Assembly (NCBI RefSeq): GCF_008704395.1
Contig: NZ_CP023695.1
Location: 6,820,001-6,884,000, forward strand
Reading direction: 5' to 3'
DNA from: Streptomyces alboniger
Lineage (GTDB): Bacteria > Actinomycetota > Actinomycetes > Streptomycetales > Streptomycetaceae
Length of the DNA: 64,000 nt
Shown: positions 27,011 to 35,272 of the stretch, piece by piece
How the letters are laid out: every line of letters starts with the position of its first letter
Position numbering within the stretch: position 1 is the first letter of the stretch
Translations under genes and position numbers: made by a program
The notes under the pieces: model-generated
Database searches by the model: none
What the model saw: only the letters and a program-made list of their open reading frames with translations
Told to the model about the DNA's origin: nothing

Positions 27011-28296
27011 GAGACCTCGACCTCCGTATCCCTCTCGTCATCCTTCTCGTCCCGAAGACGCGCGCGCAGCACCAGGGCGGCCGCGCCGAGTGCTGCGACG
27101 ACGAGGGCGCCGAACACGACGGCGACACCCGGGTAGCCCGCGAGGCCGAGGCCCGCCCCGCCGAGCGCCGCGCCGACGAACACGCCGAGGCTCTGCCCCG
27201 CGGCGTTGAGGCTCAGCGCCGAGCCGCGCAGCGACGTCCCGCAGCGCCGCACGATGAGGCTGACCACGCACGCGGCGACGATCGCGTGGCTCGCCGCGTG
27301 CAGCGCGGTCATGGCCAGCGCGAGCGGCAGCCAGTGGGTGAAGTAGAAGCCGACGACGGAGACGAGGGCGGCGACCAGGCCGACGGCGAGCATCCGCTCC
27401 GTGGACAGGCGCGGCGCGGCGGAGTTGGTGAGGCGGCCGGTGAGCAGATTGCTGACGAAGAACGCCGCGCCGCTGAGCGTCCACACGAAGGCGAAGACCC
27501 CGGCGTCGAGGTCGAACCGCTCCTCGTAGAACGCCGCGAGATACGCCAGGTAGCCCATGAACACCGCGGTGCGCAGGAAGCCGATCAGCAGCAGCGGCAC
27601 CACACCGCGAACCCCCGCGAGTGCCTTGAACGAGGCGAGGTAGCCAAGGCGCGGCTCGGCGGGCGCGTCACCCGAGGTCGCCTCCTGCCGCTTCTCGCGC
27701 CGGGCGACGAAGACCACCGCGAGCAGCAGCGCCACCGCCGTCACACCGAACAGGTCGCCCTGCCAGCCCCAGAACAACGCGGGCAGCGCGATGACCGGCG
27801 CGGCGAGCATGGCGGTCATCGACTGGGTGGCGGTGACCAGCGTCGCCGCGCGCCCCGCGGCCTTGCCGGTGCCGAAGCGGTCGGCGGCCGCGGCCGTCAG
27901 CGCGGGGTTCAGGACGGCCGTACTCGCGCCGATGAGCAGGCAGAACACGGCGAGCAGGACGAAGTCGCCGCTGGCGCCGAGCGCCGCCGAGAGGCCGAGC
28001 GCGGCGAGCGCGCCCGCCGCCGCCCACTCCTTGGGCACCCGGTCGATCAGCGGGGCCAGCGCGGTGCCCACCAGGAGCGCGGCGAGACCGCCGAGTCCGC
28101 GCAGGCCGCCCATCGCGGCGACGCCGCTGCCCGCCTCGTCGGCGATCGGTACGAGGTAGGTGCTGAACACGGTGAAGGGGAGCAGGCCGACCGCGGAGGC
28201 GAGCAGGACGGGCCACAGGGCGCGGGCCATGCGCAGATCGCCCGGCACCGCTTCCTCCGCGGTGCCACGGGTGTCCTTGGTGGCATCGACGCTCAC
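27007..28296 (-). CDS. MFS transporter, likely metallophore exporter
   Basis: The 429-residue protein has about 12 helices and a short cytoplasmic loop of charged residues in the middle (ARREKRQEATSGD). It resembles sugar/drug efflux MFS proteins with no domain extensions. The GTG start overlaps the DUF364 gene stop (GTGA). In many metallophore loci an MFS pump exports the free chelator while an ABC system imports the loaded form; the gene order here fits that division of labour. Confidence 0.85.
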   Translation of the reverse strand: MSVDATKDTRGTAEEAVPGDLRMARALWPVLLASAVGLLPFTVFSTYLVPIADEAGSGVAAMGGLRGLGGLAALLVGTALAPLIDRVPKEWAAAGALAALGLSAALGASGDFVLLAVFCLLIGASTAVLNPALTAAAADRFGTGKAAGRAATLVTATQSMTAMLAAPVIALPALFWGWQGDLFGVTAVALLLAVVFVARREKRQEATSGDAPAEPRLGYLASFKALAGVRGVVPLLLIGFLRTAVFMGYLAYLAAFYEERFDLDAGVFAFVWTLSGAAFFVSNLLTGRLTNSAAPRLSTERMLAVGLVAALVSVVGFYFTHWLPLALAMTALHAASHAIVAACVVSLIVRRCGTSLRGSALSLNAAGQSLGVFVGAALGGAGLGLAGYPGVAVVFGALVVAALGAAALVLRARLRDEKDDERDTEVEVS

Positions 28297-29129
28297 GCCG
28301 CGGCTCCGTTCGTGAGGGCGGCCCGGTAGCGGTACATCGGCGTGGCGTCGGCACTGAACTGGGAGAAGGTGAACGGCTCCGCGTTCAGACCGGTGACTCC
28401 CGCACCGAGGAAGGCGCGGGCCACGGCGCTGCCGCTCTGGGCGTAGACGGTCAGCGGCACCTGGTGCTCGACGCAGTGCTGGAGGATCAGGTCGAAGGTG
28501 CCGTTGCTGAGCGTCATGCCGGTGGCGACCACCGCGTCGGCCTGGGCGAGTACTTCGGTCATGTCGTCGGTGACGGGGTCGCCCCACGCGGTCGTCCGCA
28601 GGTTGAGATCGCAGGGCAGACAGACGCCGCCCCGCTCCCGTATCGCCGCGACGAGCGGGTTGACCACGCCGATCAGGGCGACCTTGGCGCCGGGCGCGAT
28701 GTCGAGGAGCCCCGCCACGGCGGCGTCCCGGGCCTCGGCGCGGACCTCAGGGGTGCCGGTGGGCAGCATGACGCGCTCGGCGTCGTCGGCGTCGCGGTGC
28801 GGGCGCACCCGCGAGAGGTAGGCGTCGAGGGCGGCGGTGCGCACGGGCGCGCACTCGTCGCGCAGGAGCTTGTCCAGGGAGTGGCCGGAGGCGTTCTCGC
28901 AGAATTCCGGGGCGAGTTCACCCGCCTCGAAGGAGCAGGCGCCGAACGAGTCGCCGACGCGCAGCAGCAGATAGTGGTTGTGGTACGTGACGTCGCCGCC
29001 GGCCAGTCGCGTGGTGTTGTAGAGCCAGAACGCGCTGGTGACGGTCAGCTCGGCCGGGTCAGGGCCGTGGGCGCCCGCCAGGACGGCCTCGGTCAGCTCC
29101 GCGACGGTGTGGGGTGTGGGGTGTGACAT
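28293..29129 (-). CDS. DUF364/DUF4213 Rossmann-like 'heavy-metal chelation' protein
   Basis: The protein has 278 residues. The N-terminal ~90 residues match the DUF4213 (enolase-N-like) layout. The C-terminal half is a Rossmann-like DUF364 domain: AKVALIGVVNPLVAAIRERG, a DLNLRTT segment, DDMTEVLAQADAVVATGMTLSNGTFDLIL and LTVYAQSGSAVARAFLGAG. The families carry a tentative role in metal chelation based on a structure; no reaction is established. Its stop overlaps the MFS start and it follows the PLP enzyme gene by 41 bases, so it belongs to the same operon. I infer a biosynthetic or metal-handling step in metallophore metabolism. Confidence 0.78.
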   Translation of the reverse strand: MSHPTPHTVAELTEAVLAGAHGPDPAELTVTSAFWLYNTTRLAGGDVTYHNHYLLLRVGDSFGACSFEAGELAPEFCENASGHSLDKLLRDECAPVRTAALDAYLSRVRPHRDADDAERVMLPTGTPEVRAEARDAAVAGLLDIAPGAKVALIGVVNPLVAAIRERGGVCLPCDLNLRTTAWGDPVTDDMTEVLAQADAVVATGMTLSNGTFDLILQHCVEHQVPLTVYAQSGSAVARAFLGAGVTGLNAEPFTFSQFSADATPMYRYRAALTNGAAA

Positions 29130-29170
29130 GTGGGTTCTCTCTGGGATCGCCGGGTGAGGCAGCGGGTGGT

Positions 29171-30163
29171 TCAGGAGGTGACGGGGGGCCAGGCCGTGGT
29201 GGACCAGGGGTGCTTGAGCTGGTCGAGCGAGGTGATCTCGTGCGGCTTCAACGTGTCGGTGTCCAGGGCCTGTCGGTGATGGGCGTAGGCGCTCTCGACG
29301 TACCGGTGGCCGGTGTCGGCGGCGATGAAGACGTACGTACGCGTGTCGTCCCGGCGCCGCTCCCACAGCGCGCTCAGATACGAGGCGCCCGCCGACAGCC
29401 CGGCGAAGATGCCGCTGGTGCGCAGCAGCGAGACGGCTCCGGAGACGGCGTGGTCGAAGTTGACCCAGTGCACGCGGTCGTACAGCTCGTGCCGGACGTT
29501 CTGGAACGCGATGGCGCTGCCGATCCCGGCGATGATCATGTCCGGGTCCGCGACGTGCTCGGAGCCGAAGGTGACGCTGCCGAAAGGCTGGACGCCGATG
29601 AGCGTCACGTCCCGCCCGGCCTCGCGCAGGTAGGTGCCGAGGGCGCCGGTCGAGGCCCCCGACCCCACGCCGCCGACGAGCGCGAGGGGGCCCGCGGGCA
29701 CGTCCTTGTCGATCGACTCGGCGACCTCGCGGTAGCCGTAGTAGTGGATGGCGTCGTGGTACTGCCGCATCCAGTGGTACGAGGGGTGGGCGGCCAGGAT
29801 CTCGGCGATGCGGCGCACCCTCAACTCCTGGTCGAGGCGCAGGTTCTTGGAGGGTGCGACCTGCTCCAGCGTGGCGCCGAGTATCTCCAGCTGCACGCGT
29901 GTCGAACGGTCCACCGTCGTCGAGCCGACGATGTGGCACTTCATGCCGTAGCGGTGACAGGCGAGGGCCAGGGCCTGGGCGTAGATGCCGCTGGAGCTGT
30001 CGATGAGGGTGTCACCGGGCTTGACGGCGCCCGTTTCCAGGAGATGGCGGACGGCTCCGAGGGCCGAGTAGATCTTCATGGTCTCGAACCGGAGGCAGGC
30101 CAGATCCGGTTCGAGGGATATGAGATCGGGTTTCTTCACCGCTTCGGCGATATGGGCGTGCAT
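29171..30163 (-). CDS. divergent PLP-dependent cysteine-synthase-like enzyme (SbnA-like)
   Basis: The 330-residue protein is a fold-type II PLP enzyme related to cysteine synthase and to SbnA, which makes a diaminopropionate precursor from O-phosphoserine. The probable PLP lysine is K30 in RFETMKIYSALGA. The phosphate-binding glycine loop is GGVGSGASTGAL. The substrate loop normally reading TSGNTG is replaced by SSSGIYAQ (about 56-63), so substrate or reaction is likely changed. It is the first gene of the Zur-box operon. Its start ATG is the first methionine with good protein continuity; upstream residues are low-complexity. A phospho-amino-acid substrate supplied by the divergent GHMP kinase is an inference. 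Confidence 0.8.
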   Translation of the reverse strand: MHAHIAEAVKKPDLISLEPDLACLRFETMKIYSALGAVRHLLETGAVKPGDTLIDSSSGIYAQALALACHRYGMKCHIVGSTTVDRSTRVQLEILGATLEQVAPSKNLRLDQELRVRRIAEILAAHPSYHWMRQYHDAIHYYGYREVAESIDKDVPAGPLALVGGVGSGASTGALGTYLREAGRDVTLIGVQPFGSVTFGSEHVADPDMIIAGIGSAIAFQNVRHELYDRVHWVNFDHAVSGAVSLLRTSGIFAGLSAGASYLSALWERRRDDTRTYVFIAADTGHRYVESAYAHHRQALDTDTLKPHEITSLDQLKHPWSTTAWPPVTS

Positions 30164-30247
30164 GACGGAGACCCCCCGTAGGGACGTGAGAGCAGGAGAG
30201 GCCGGGGGGCGTGCGGGTCCCCGGGACGCCGAGAGCATCACACTAGA

Positions 30248-30262
30248 TGAAAATGATTGTCA
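30248..30262. promoter_or_regulatory. Zur box in divergent promoter region
   Basis: TGAAAATGATTGTCA matches the Streptomyces Zur inverted repeat TGAAAATGATTTTCA, as I remember it, in 14 of 15 positions. On the minus strand it overlaps a perfect -35 hexamer TTGACA (plus 30258-30263). A TGATGC sequence follows 17 bases later, so Zur bound with zinc should shut off the leftward operon. It lies 85 bases from the PLP enzyme start and 77 bases from the kinase start, so it may act on both. Confidence 0.8.
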
Positions 30263-30338
30263 AGACCGGGTAGGGTCGGCACACTGATCCGGGCGGGGTG
30301 CCGAGCCGTGTGCGCCCCGCCGTGTCGAGAGGAGTCGC

Positions 30339-31397
30339 GTGAAGCTGTCCCAGGAGGCCGGAGCGAGGGCTCGCCCGCCGCGGCAGGCGTCGCGGAGAGG
30401 GCGAGGGGCGGGGGCGGCCACCCGCGCCGGCGCAGGGGTGGGCGCCGGGGTGGGGACCGCCTTCGGCACCTTCGGTGAGCTGCTCCAGGGGGTGCTGCCC
30501 GAGGAGGACGGGGACTTCCTCGTGACGCTGCCGGTCGCCCGCTGGACCATGGCCACCTTCCGGCAGGAGTCCGACTCGGGGGAGCTGGAGGTCTGGCCGC
30601 CACGCAAGACCAAGGCGCTCCGGCTGGCCCGGATGATCGCGGACCTGGCGCCGCGCGGCGCGCGGTCCGCGCGCGGCGGCGTGCTCACCGTCAGCAGTGT
30701 GATCCCCGAGGGCAAGGGGCTCGCCAGCTCCTCCGCCGATCTCGTCGCCACCGCGCGGGCGGTCGGCCGGGCCCTCGACGTCGCCATGCCGCCCGCCCGG
30801 ATCGAACGCCTCCTGGCCCGCATCGAACCCACCGACGGCGTGCTGTACCCCGCGATCGTCGCCTTCCACCACCGCAGCGTGCGGCTCCGCGCGGTCCTCG
30901 GGTCGCTGCCCGCCATGGCCGTGGTCGGCGTCGACGAGGGCGGCTCGGTCGACACGGTGGACTTCAACCGCATCCCCAAGCCGTTCACCGCCGCGGACCG
31001 GCGCGCCTACGCGGGCCTGCTGGCGAGCCTCACCGACGCGGTGCGGGACCGGGACCTCGCGGAGGTCGGCCGCGTCGCGACCCGCAGCGCCCTGATGAAC
31101 CAACGCCTGCGCCACAAGAGGCTGTTGGACCCGATGCGGGCCGTCTGCCGCGAGGTCGGCGGCCTGGGTGTCGCCGTCGGGCACAGCGGTACGACCCTGG
31201 GCGTCCTCCTCGACGCCACCGACCCCGCGTACACACGCCGCGTCACGGCGGCGGCCCAGGCGTGCGCGGAGCTGGCGGGCGGCGTGCGGGTCTACCGCAC
31301 GCTGAGCTTCCGCGGCACGTCGTGCGGGACGCCGGACCTCCCGGCGCCGGCGGCCCTGCCCGGCCTGCCGACGGCCATGGGGGAGGGGGCGTCGTAA
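30339..31397 (+). CDS. GHMP kinase, PduX-like (putative L-threonine/amino-acid kinase)
   Basis: The protein has 352 residues. The GTG start has GAGAGGAG 5 bases upstream. Residues 1-35 are low-complexity. FGTFGELLQGVLPEEDGDFLVT resembles the PduX/cobalamin threonine kinase N-terminus. The GHMP ATP loop is in VIPEGKGLASSSADLVATA (about 125-143). The C-terminal GHSGTTLGVLLD is the third GHMP motif. PduX makes O-phospho-L-threonine for cobalamin synthesis, but no cobalamin genes are here. The partner genes suggest it supplies a phosphorylated amino acid to the divergent PLP enzyme. The stop overlaps the zur start (TAATG). Confidence 0.8.
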   Translation: MKLSQEAGARARPPRQASRRGRGAGAATRAGAGVGAGVGTAFGTFGELLQGVLPEEDGDFLVTLPVARWTMATFRQESDSGELEVWPPRKTKALRLARMIADLAPRGARSARGGVLTVSSVIPEGKGLASSSADLVATARAVGRALDVAMPPARIERLLARIEPTDGVLYPAIVAFHHRSVRLRAVLGSLPAMAVVGVDEGGSVDTVDFNRIPKPFTAADRRAYAGLLASLTDAVRDRDLAEVGRVATRSALMNQRLRHKRLLDPMRAVCREVGGLGVAVGHSGTTLGVLLDATDPAYTRRVTAAAQACAELAGGVRVYRTLSFRGTSCGTPDLPAPAALPGLPTAMGEGAS

Positions 31398-31828
31398 TGG
31401 GCGGGGTGCGCCGGACGCCGCAGCGGGACGCCGTGCTCGAAACCCTCGGCCGGTGCCGGGAGTTCGTCTCCGCGCAGGAGTTGCACGCCCTGCTCGCCGG
31501 GTGCGGCAGCGCGGTCGGGCTCACCACCGTCTATCGCGCGCTGCGGGCCCTCGATCGGGCCGGTCTCGTCGATGTCGTGCGGGACGAGACCGGCGAGCGG
31601 CTCTATCTGCGGCGGCCCACCGACGAGCATCAGCACTACCTCATCTGCCGCCGCTGCGGCCGCAGTCAGCCGGTCGACGCACGGGACGTCGAGGCCTGGG
31701 CGGACCGCCTCGGCGAGACGACCGGGTTCGCCGAGCTGGAGCACACCCTCGAACTCAGCGGCGTCTGCCGGCCGTGCCGCCGCCCTACTGGTGCCACGCC
31801 GAACGGCGCAGCAGACGCAGGCCGTTGA
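31397..31828 (+). CDS. zur: Fur-family regulator, probable Zur
   Basis: This 143-residue repressor has a winged helix (FVSAQELHALL, GLTTVYRALRALDRAGLVDVV) and a metal domain with H78 and H80 in EHQHYLIC. A structural zinc site is formed by two CxxC pairs (C84/C87 and C124/C127), as in Zur and Fur. The adjacent Zur box and the neighbouring zinc transport genes make Zur the best choice over Fur or Nur, but paralogues elsewhere in the genome cannot be excluded. It is translationally coupled to the GHMP kinase. Its 3' end overlaps the convergent ATPase gene by 44 bases. Confidence 0.78.
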   Translation: MGGVRRTPQRDAVLETLGRCREFVSAQELHALLAGCGSAVGLTTVYRALRALDRAGLVDVVRDETGERLYLRRPTDEHQHYLICRRCGRSQPVDARDVEAWADRLGETTGFAELEHTLELSGVCRPCRRPTGATPNGAADAGR

Positions 31829-33803
31829 GCCCGACCAGGACGGTCGACCCCTCGTGGCCCGCGACGCCGAGCGGCAGCGGCAGGTGTCCCGCCAGGTCCC
31901 AGACCACCAGGGCGCCGATGCACACGGAGGCGATGACCAGGTTCTGCACGACCACGCGCCGGGCCCGCCGGGAGAGCGCCACGACCGCGGGCACGGTGGC
32001 GAGTTCGTCCCGCACCACCACGGCGTCGGCGGTCTCCAGGGTCAGGTCGGAGCCGCTCCTGCCCATGGCGATCCCGCTGTGCGCGGCGGCGAGCGCGGGC
32101 GCGTCGTTCACACCGTCCCCGACGACCAGGACCCGCTCCCCCCGCGCCTCCCACTCCCGTACGGCCGCCACCTTGTCCTGCGGAAGGAGCCCGGCGCGGA
32201 CGTCCTCGATCCCGGTCTCCGCCGCGAGGTGCGCGGCGGCGGACGGCGTGTCGCCGGTCAGCAACACCGGCGCGGAACCGGTGAGTTCACGCAGACCCGC
32301 GACGGCCTCGGCGGCCCCGGGGCGCGGCAGGTCGGCGAGACGCAGTAGAGCCGAGGGGGTGCCGTCGACCACCACGAGCACGGCGGTCCTGGCGTGGTCG
32401 TCCGCCACCGCGACCACCGCACGAAAGGCTTCGCCCGTACGAGAGGCCTCGCCCGTACGGGAGTCCGCGTCGGCGTCGGCGAGGAGCCGGTCCGGGCTGC
32501 CGACCTGGACCACGCGGCCCGCGACGACCGCGCGGACACCACGCCCCGGAGCGGCGGCGAAGTCCCGGGCGCTCTCCAGGGGCAGCCCACGCTCCCGGGC
32601 GGCGACGACCACGGCGCGGGCGAGCGGGTGTTCGCTGGGGTGCTCGGCGGACGCGGCCAGGGCGAGCACCTCGTCCTCGGTGAGCTCGGTGCCCGGCAGC
32701 ACGCGGATGTCCGTGACGCGGGGCGCGCCCGCGGTGAGCGTGCCCGTCTTGTCGAGGGCGACCTTGGTCACCGCGCCGAGCCGCTCCATCACGACCGCGG
32801 ACTTGACCAGCACGCCGTGCCGTCCCGCGTTGGCGATCGCGGAGAGCAGCGGCGGCATGGTGGCGAGCACCACCGCGCAGGGCGAGGCCACGATCATGAA
32901 GGTCATGGCCCGCAGCAGCGTCTCGGTGAACGCGGCGCCGAGCGCGAGGGGAACGCCGAAGAGCGCCAGCGTGGCCACCACCACGCCCACCGAGTACCGC
33001 TGTTCGACCTTCTCGATGAAGAGCTGCGTGGGCGCCTTGGTCTCGCTCGCCTCCTCGACCATCGCCACGATGCGGGCGATGACGGAGTCCTTGGGATCAC
33101 GGCCGACGCGCACCCGCAGCGCGCCCGTGCCGTTGAGGGTGCCGGCGAACACCTCGTCGCCCGCCTCCTTGGCCACCGGCAGCGGCTCACCGGTGATGGT
33201 GGCCTGGTCGACCTCGCTGCTGCCGTCGAGCACGGTGCCGTCGGCGGGCAGCCGCTCACCGGGCCGTACGAGCACGGTGTCGCCGATCCGCAGCGAGTCC
33301 GCCGCCACCCGCTCCTCGCCGCCCTCGCCACCCTCGGCTCCGTCGGCGCCGTCCGGGGGCAGCCGCAGCGCCATCGCGGGTGCCAGGTCGAGCAGTCCAC
33401 GCACGGAGTCCGCGGTACGCCGGGTCGCCAGGGCCTCCAGCGCGCCGCTGACCGCGAAGATGACGATGAGCAGTCCGCCGTCGAGGAACTGCCCGATGGC
33501 CGCGGCGCCGAGAGCCGCGACCACCATCAGCAGATCGACGTCGAGGCTCCGCTCCCGCAGCGCCTGGAGCCCTGCCACGGTCGGCTCCCAGCCGCCGGCC
33601 GCGTAACACAGGGCGTAGAGCGGGCCCCACGCCCAGGCGGGGGCCCCTGCGAGGTCGAGTGGGAACGCGAGCAGGAACGCGGCCGTGGCCAGCGCAGCCC
33701 AGCGCACCTCGGGCAGGGCGACGAGCCGGGTGCGGCGCGCCTTCGCGGGCGCGGCCTGCGCGGAGGCCGGAGCCGGCCGGTCGCCCACCAGAGCGGAAGA
33801 CAT
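31785..33803 (-). CDS. P1B-4-type metal efflux ATPase (Co/Zn)
   Basis: The protein has 672 residues, six or more helices and no N-terminal metal-binding CxxC domain. Motifs are TGEP, the membrane metal site SPCAVVLA (about 305), the phosphorylation site DKTGTLTAG (about 349), SEHPLA, GDGVNDAPAL, and a C-terminal helix motif HEGSTVLVG (about 650). SPC plus HEG-type motifs define the P1B-4 group, which pumps cobalt, zinc or cadmium out of the cell. The ATG with GAGGTG seven bases upstream is chosen over earlier in-frame ATGs without a site. It is divergent from the ArsR gene that probably controls it. Confidence 0.88.
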   Translation of the reverse strand: MSSALVGDRPAPASAQAAPAKARRTRLVALPEVRWAALATAAFLLAFPLDLAGAPAWAWGPLYALCYAAGGWEPTVAGLQALRERSLDVDLLMVVAALGAAAIGQFLDGGLLIVIFAVSGALEALATRRTADSVRGLLDLAPAMALRLPPDGADGAEGGEGGEERVAADSLRIGDTVLVRPGERLPADGTVLDGSSEVDQATITGEPLPVAKEAGDEVFAGTLNGTGALRVRVGRDPKDSVIARIVAMVEEASETKAPTQLFIEKVEQRYSVGVVVATLALFGVPLALGAAFTETLLRAMTFMIVASPCAVVLATMPPLLSAIANAGRHGVLVKSAVVMERLGAVTKVALDKTGTLTAGAPRVTDIRVLPGTELTEDEVLALAASAEHPSEHPLARAVVVAARERGLPLESARDFAAAPGRGVRAVVAGRVVQVGSPDRLLADADADSRTGEASRTGEAFRAVVAVADDHARTAVLVVVDGTPSALLRLADLPRPGAAEAVAGLRELTGSAPVLLTGDTPSAAAHLAAETGIEDVRAGLLPQDKVAAVREWEARGERVLVVGDGVNDAPALAAAHSGIAMGRSGSDLTLETADAVVVRDELATVPAVVALSRRARRVVVQNLVIASVCIGALVVWDLAGHLPLPLGVAGHEGSTVLVGLNGLRLLRRSAWHQ
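32428..32463 (-). repeat. 18-base imperfect tandem repeat in metal ATPase gene
   Basis: Two copies (GCTTCGCCCGTACGAGAG and GCCTCGCCCGTACGGGAG, plus strand) duplicate SRTGEA in a loop of the nucleotide-binding region. The frame is kept. Confidence 0.8.
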
Positions 33804-33859
33804 CGGAGCACACCTCATGGTCGGTCGGGGAAGCGGCGCACCCACCATAGCGGAATACA

Positions 33860-33892
33860 TGAAGAGGTCTTCAACTGTACGACGAGTAGGAT
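33860..33892. promoter_or_regulatory. ArsR operator and leaderless arsR promoter
   Basis: TGAAGA-GG-TCTTCA (33860-33873) is a perfect 6-2-6 palindrome in the divergent region, as expected for an ArsR/SmtB dimer. TAGGAT at 33887-33892 is a good -10 box placed 6 bases before the arsR ATG, so that transcript is probably leaderless. The operator overlaps the -35 area. Confidence 0.6.
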
Positions 33893-33898
33893 TGCCGC

Positions 33899-34285
33899 AT
33901 GGGACACGGAGTCGACAGCAAGATCACCCCTGCGACGCACCTGGACGCGGACTCCGCCGCCACGATCGCCGCCACTCTCCAGGCGCTGGCCACCCCGTCC
34001 CGGCTGATGATCCTCACCAAGCTGCGCCAGGGGCCCTGCGGCGTCGGCGCGCTCGCCGAGGCGGTCGGCATGGAACAGTCGGCGGTCTCCCACCAGTTGC
34101 GCCTGCTGCGCGCCCTCGGCCTGGTCACCGGCTCGCGGCAGGGCCGCCGCATCGTCTACAGCCTCTACGACAACCACGTCGCCCAGCTCCTGGACGAGGC
34201 CGTCTACCACATCGAGCATCTGCGCCTCGGCGCGCGGGACTTGCCCGCACGGGACTTGCCCGCGCCGGACGACGACCTCGGCTGA
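33899..34285 (+). CDS. ArsR/SmtB-family metal-sensing repressor
   Basis: The 128-residue protein has a winged helix (ALATPSRLMILTKLRQGP, EAVGMEQSAVSHQLRLLRALG). Its last helix carries D91, H93, H104 and H107, exactly the D-x-H-x10-H-x2-H pattern of the alpha-5 zinc/cobalt/nickel site of SmtB, CzrA and NmtR. No ribosome site is seen, and the -10 box lies 6 bases upstream, so translation is probably leaderless. It should repress the divergent P1B-4 ATPase until zinc (or cobalt) is in excess. The last 15 residues include a duplicated ARDLP. Confidence 0.88.
   Translation: MGHGVDSKITPATHLDADSAATIAATLQALATPSRLMILTKLRQGPCGVGALAEAVGMEQSAVSHQLRLLRALGLVTGSRQGRRIVYSLYDNHVAQLLDEAVYHIEHLRLGARDLPARDLPAPDDDLG
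34236..34265 (+). repeat. 15-base tandem repeat at the end of arsR
   Basis: GGGACTTGCCCGC occurs twice at a 15-base spacing and duplicates ARDLP in the unstructured C-terminus. Confidence 0.75.
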
Positions 34286-34320
34286 GGGGGGGGGCAGCGC
34301 CCTGCCGGGCCGGTCCCGCC

Positions 34321-35097
34321 TCAGCGGTGCACGCCCACTCCCGACAGGCCCGGGGCGAACTGTGGGCGCAGCACCAGGTCCTCGTCGTACGCCCCGCCGT
34401 TCTCGTGGCGGAAGGGCAACGGTGGTGTGGTCTCCAATGCGCGCAGGCGTTCGCGCAGGGCCTGCGCGCTCCGTGCGTGGCCGGCCCGCGAGAGCCGGTC
34501 CGCCCCGTAGACCGCGAAGGGCGGGAGCGCGGCCATGCCGGTGTACCAGAACGTGCCGTGCAGCAACGGAAACAGCACCTCGTCCAGCTGCCCGTGGATG
34601 CCCCGCGGGCCGAAGCCGGACTCCCGGGCGCCGACCGAGGTGACGACCAGCGCGCGCTTCCCGGCGAGGCCGCCTTCGCCGTACCGCAAGGTGCGGCCGT
34701 CGGGCCCCTTGAGGCCGAATCCGAAGCCTTGCACCAGTACGCGGTCGAACCAGCCCTTGAGGATCGCGGGCGGCCCGAACCACCAGAGCGGGAACTGGAA
34801 GACAAGCGTGTCCGCCCAGGTGATCTTCTCCTGCTCGGCGCGGATGTCCGCGCTCAACTGGCCTTCCTCGTACGCTCGTTCCTGCTCCGCGCCGACGAAG
34901 AGGCGATCGCGTGGCGCGGCGCGGGAGCCCTCGGGGCCGAAGTCGTCGGCGTCCACCACGGCCTTCCAGCCCATGGCGTACAGGTCGCAGACGCGGTGCT
35001 CGTGGCCGAGGGCCTCCAGCGTGCGGAGCCCCTCGGCCAGCAGGGAGCCGGCCAGGGAGCGCTGTTCGGGGTGGGCGAAAATCCAGAGAACCTTCAT
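34321..35097 (-). CDS. NAD(P)H quinone oxidoreductase (flavodoxin-like fold)
   Basis: The 258-residue flavoprotein begins MKVLWIFAHPEQRSLAGSL, the FMN/FAD-binding start of the NQO1/MdaB/KefF family. FQFPLWWFGPPAILKGWFDRVL near residue 105 is the family hallmark. It is expected to reduce quinones by two electrons using NAD(P)H. The start is the ATG that begins the fold; upstream residues are proline-rich. It is convergent with arsR and has no clear tie to its neighbours. Confidence 0.87.
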   Translation of the reverse strand: MKVLWIFAHPEQRSLAGSLLAEGLRTLEALGHEHRVCDLYAMGWKAVVDADDFGPEGSRAAPRDRLFVGAEQERAYEEGQLSADIRAEQEKITWADTLVFQFPLWWFGPPAILKGWFDRVLVQGFGFGLKGPDGRTLRYGEGGLAGKRALVVTSVGARESGFGPRGIHGQLDEVLFPLLHGTFWYTGMAALPPFAVYGADRLSRAGHARSAQALRERLRALETTPPLPFRHENGGAYDEDLVLRPQFAPGLSGVGVHR

Positions 35098-35272
35098 GCC
35101 CCGATCCTGCGGGCCCCGCCCCGGCGCCAACCAGTGGCCAGATGGCCCCGGCCCGAAAGGATCTGGCCACGCCGGAGAGGGGCGAGGTCGCCGCCTCAAC
35201 TCCGCTGCGTGGTCGTACGATTACCCGCTATCCTCCTGCTGGCAGGCGGCACGAGGGGGAGGTCCGGCGCGC

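Noticed and set aside
34535..35272. Long upstream extension of the alpha/beta hydrolase frame
   Set aside because: It lies opposite the quinone reductase gene, has no protein-like motifs, and a strong ribosome site precedes the ATG used.
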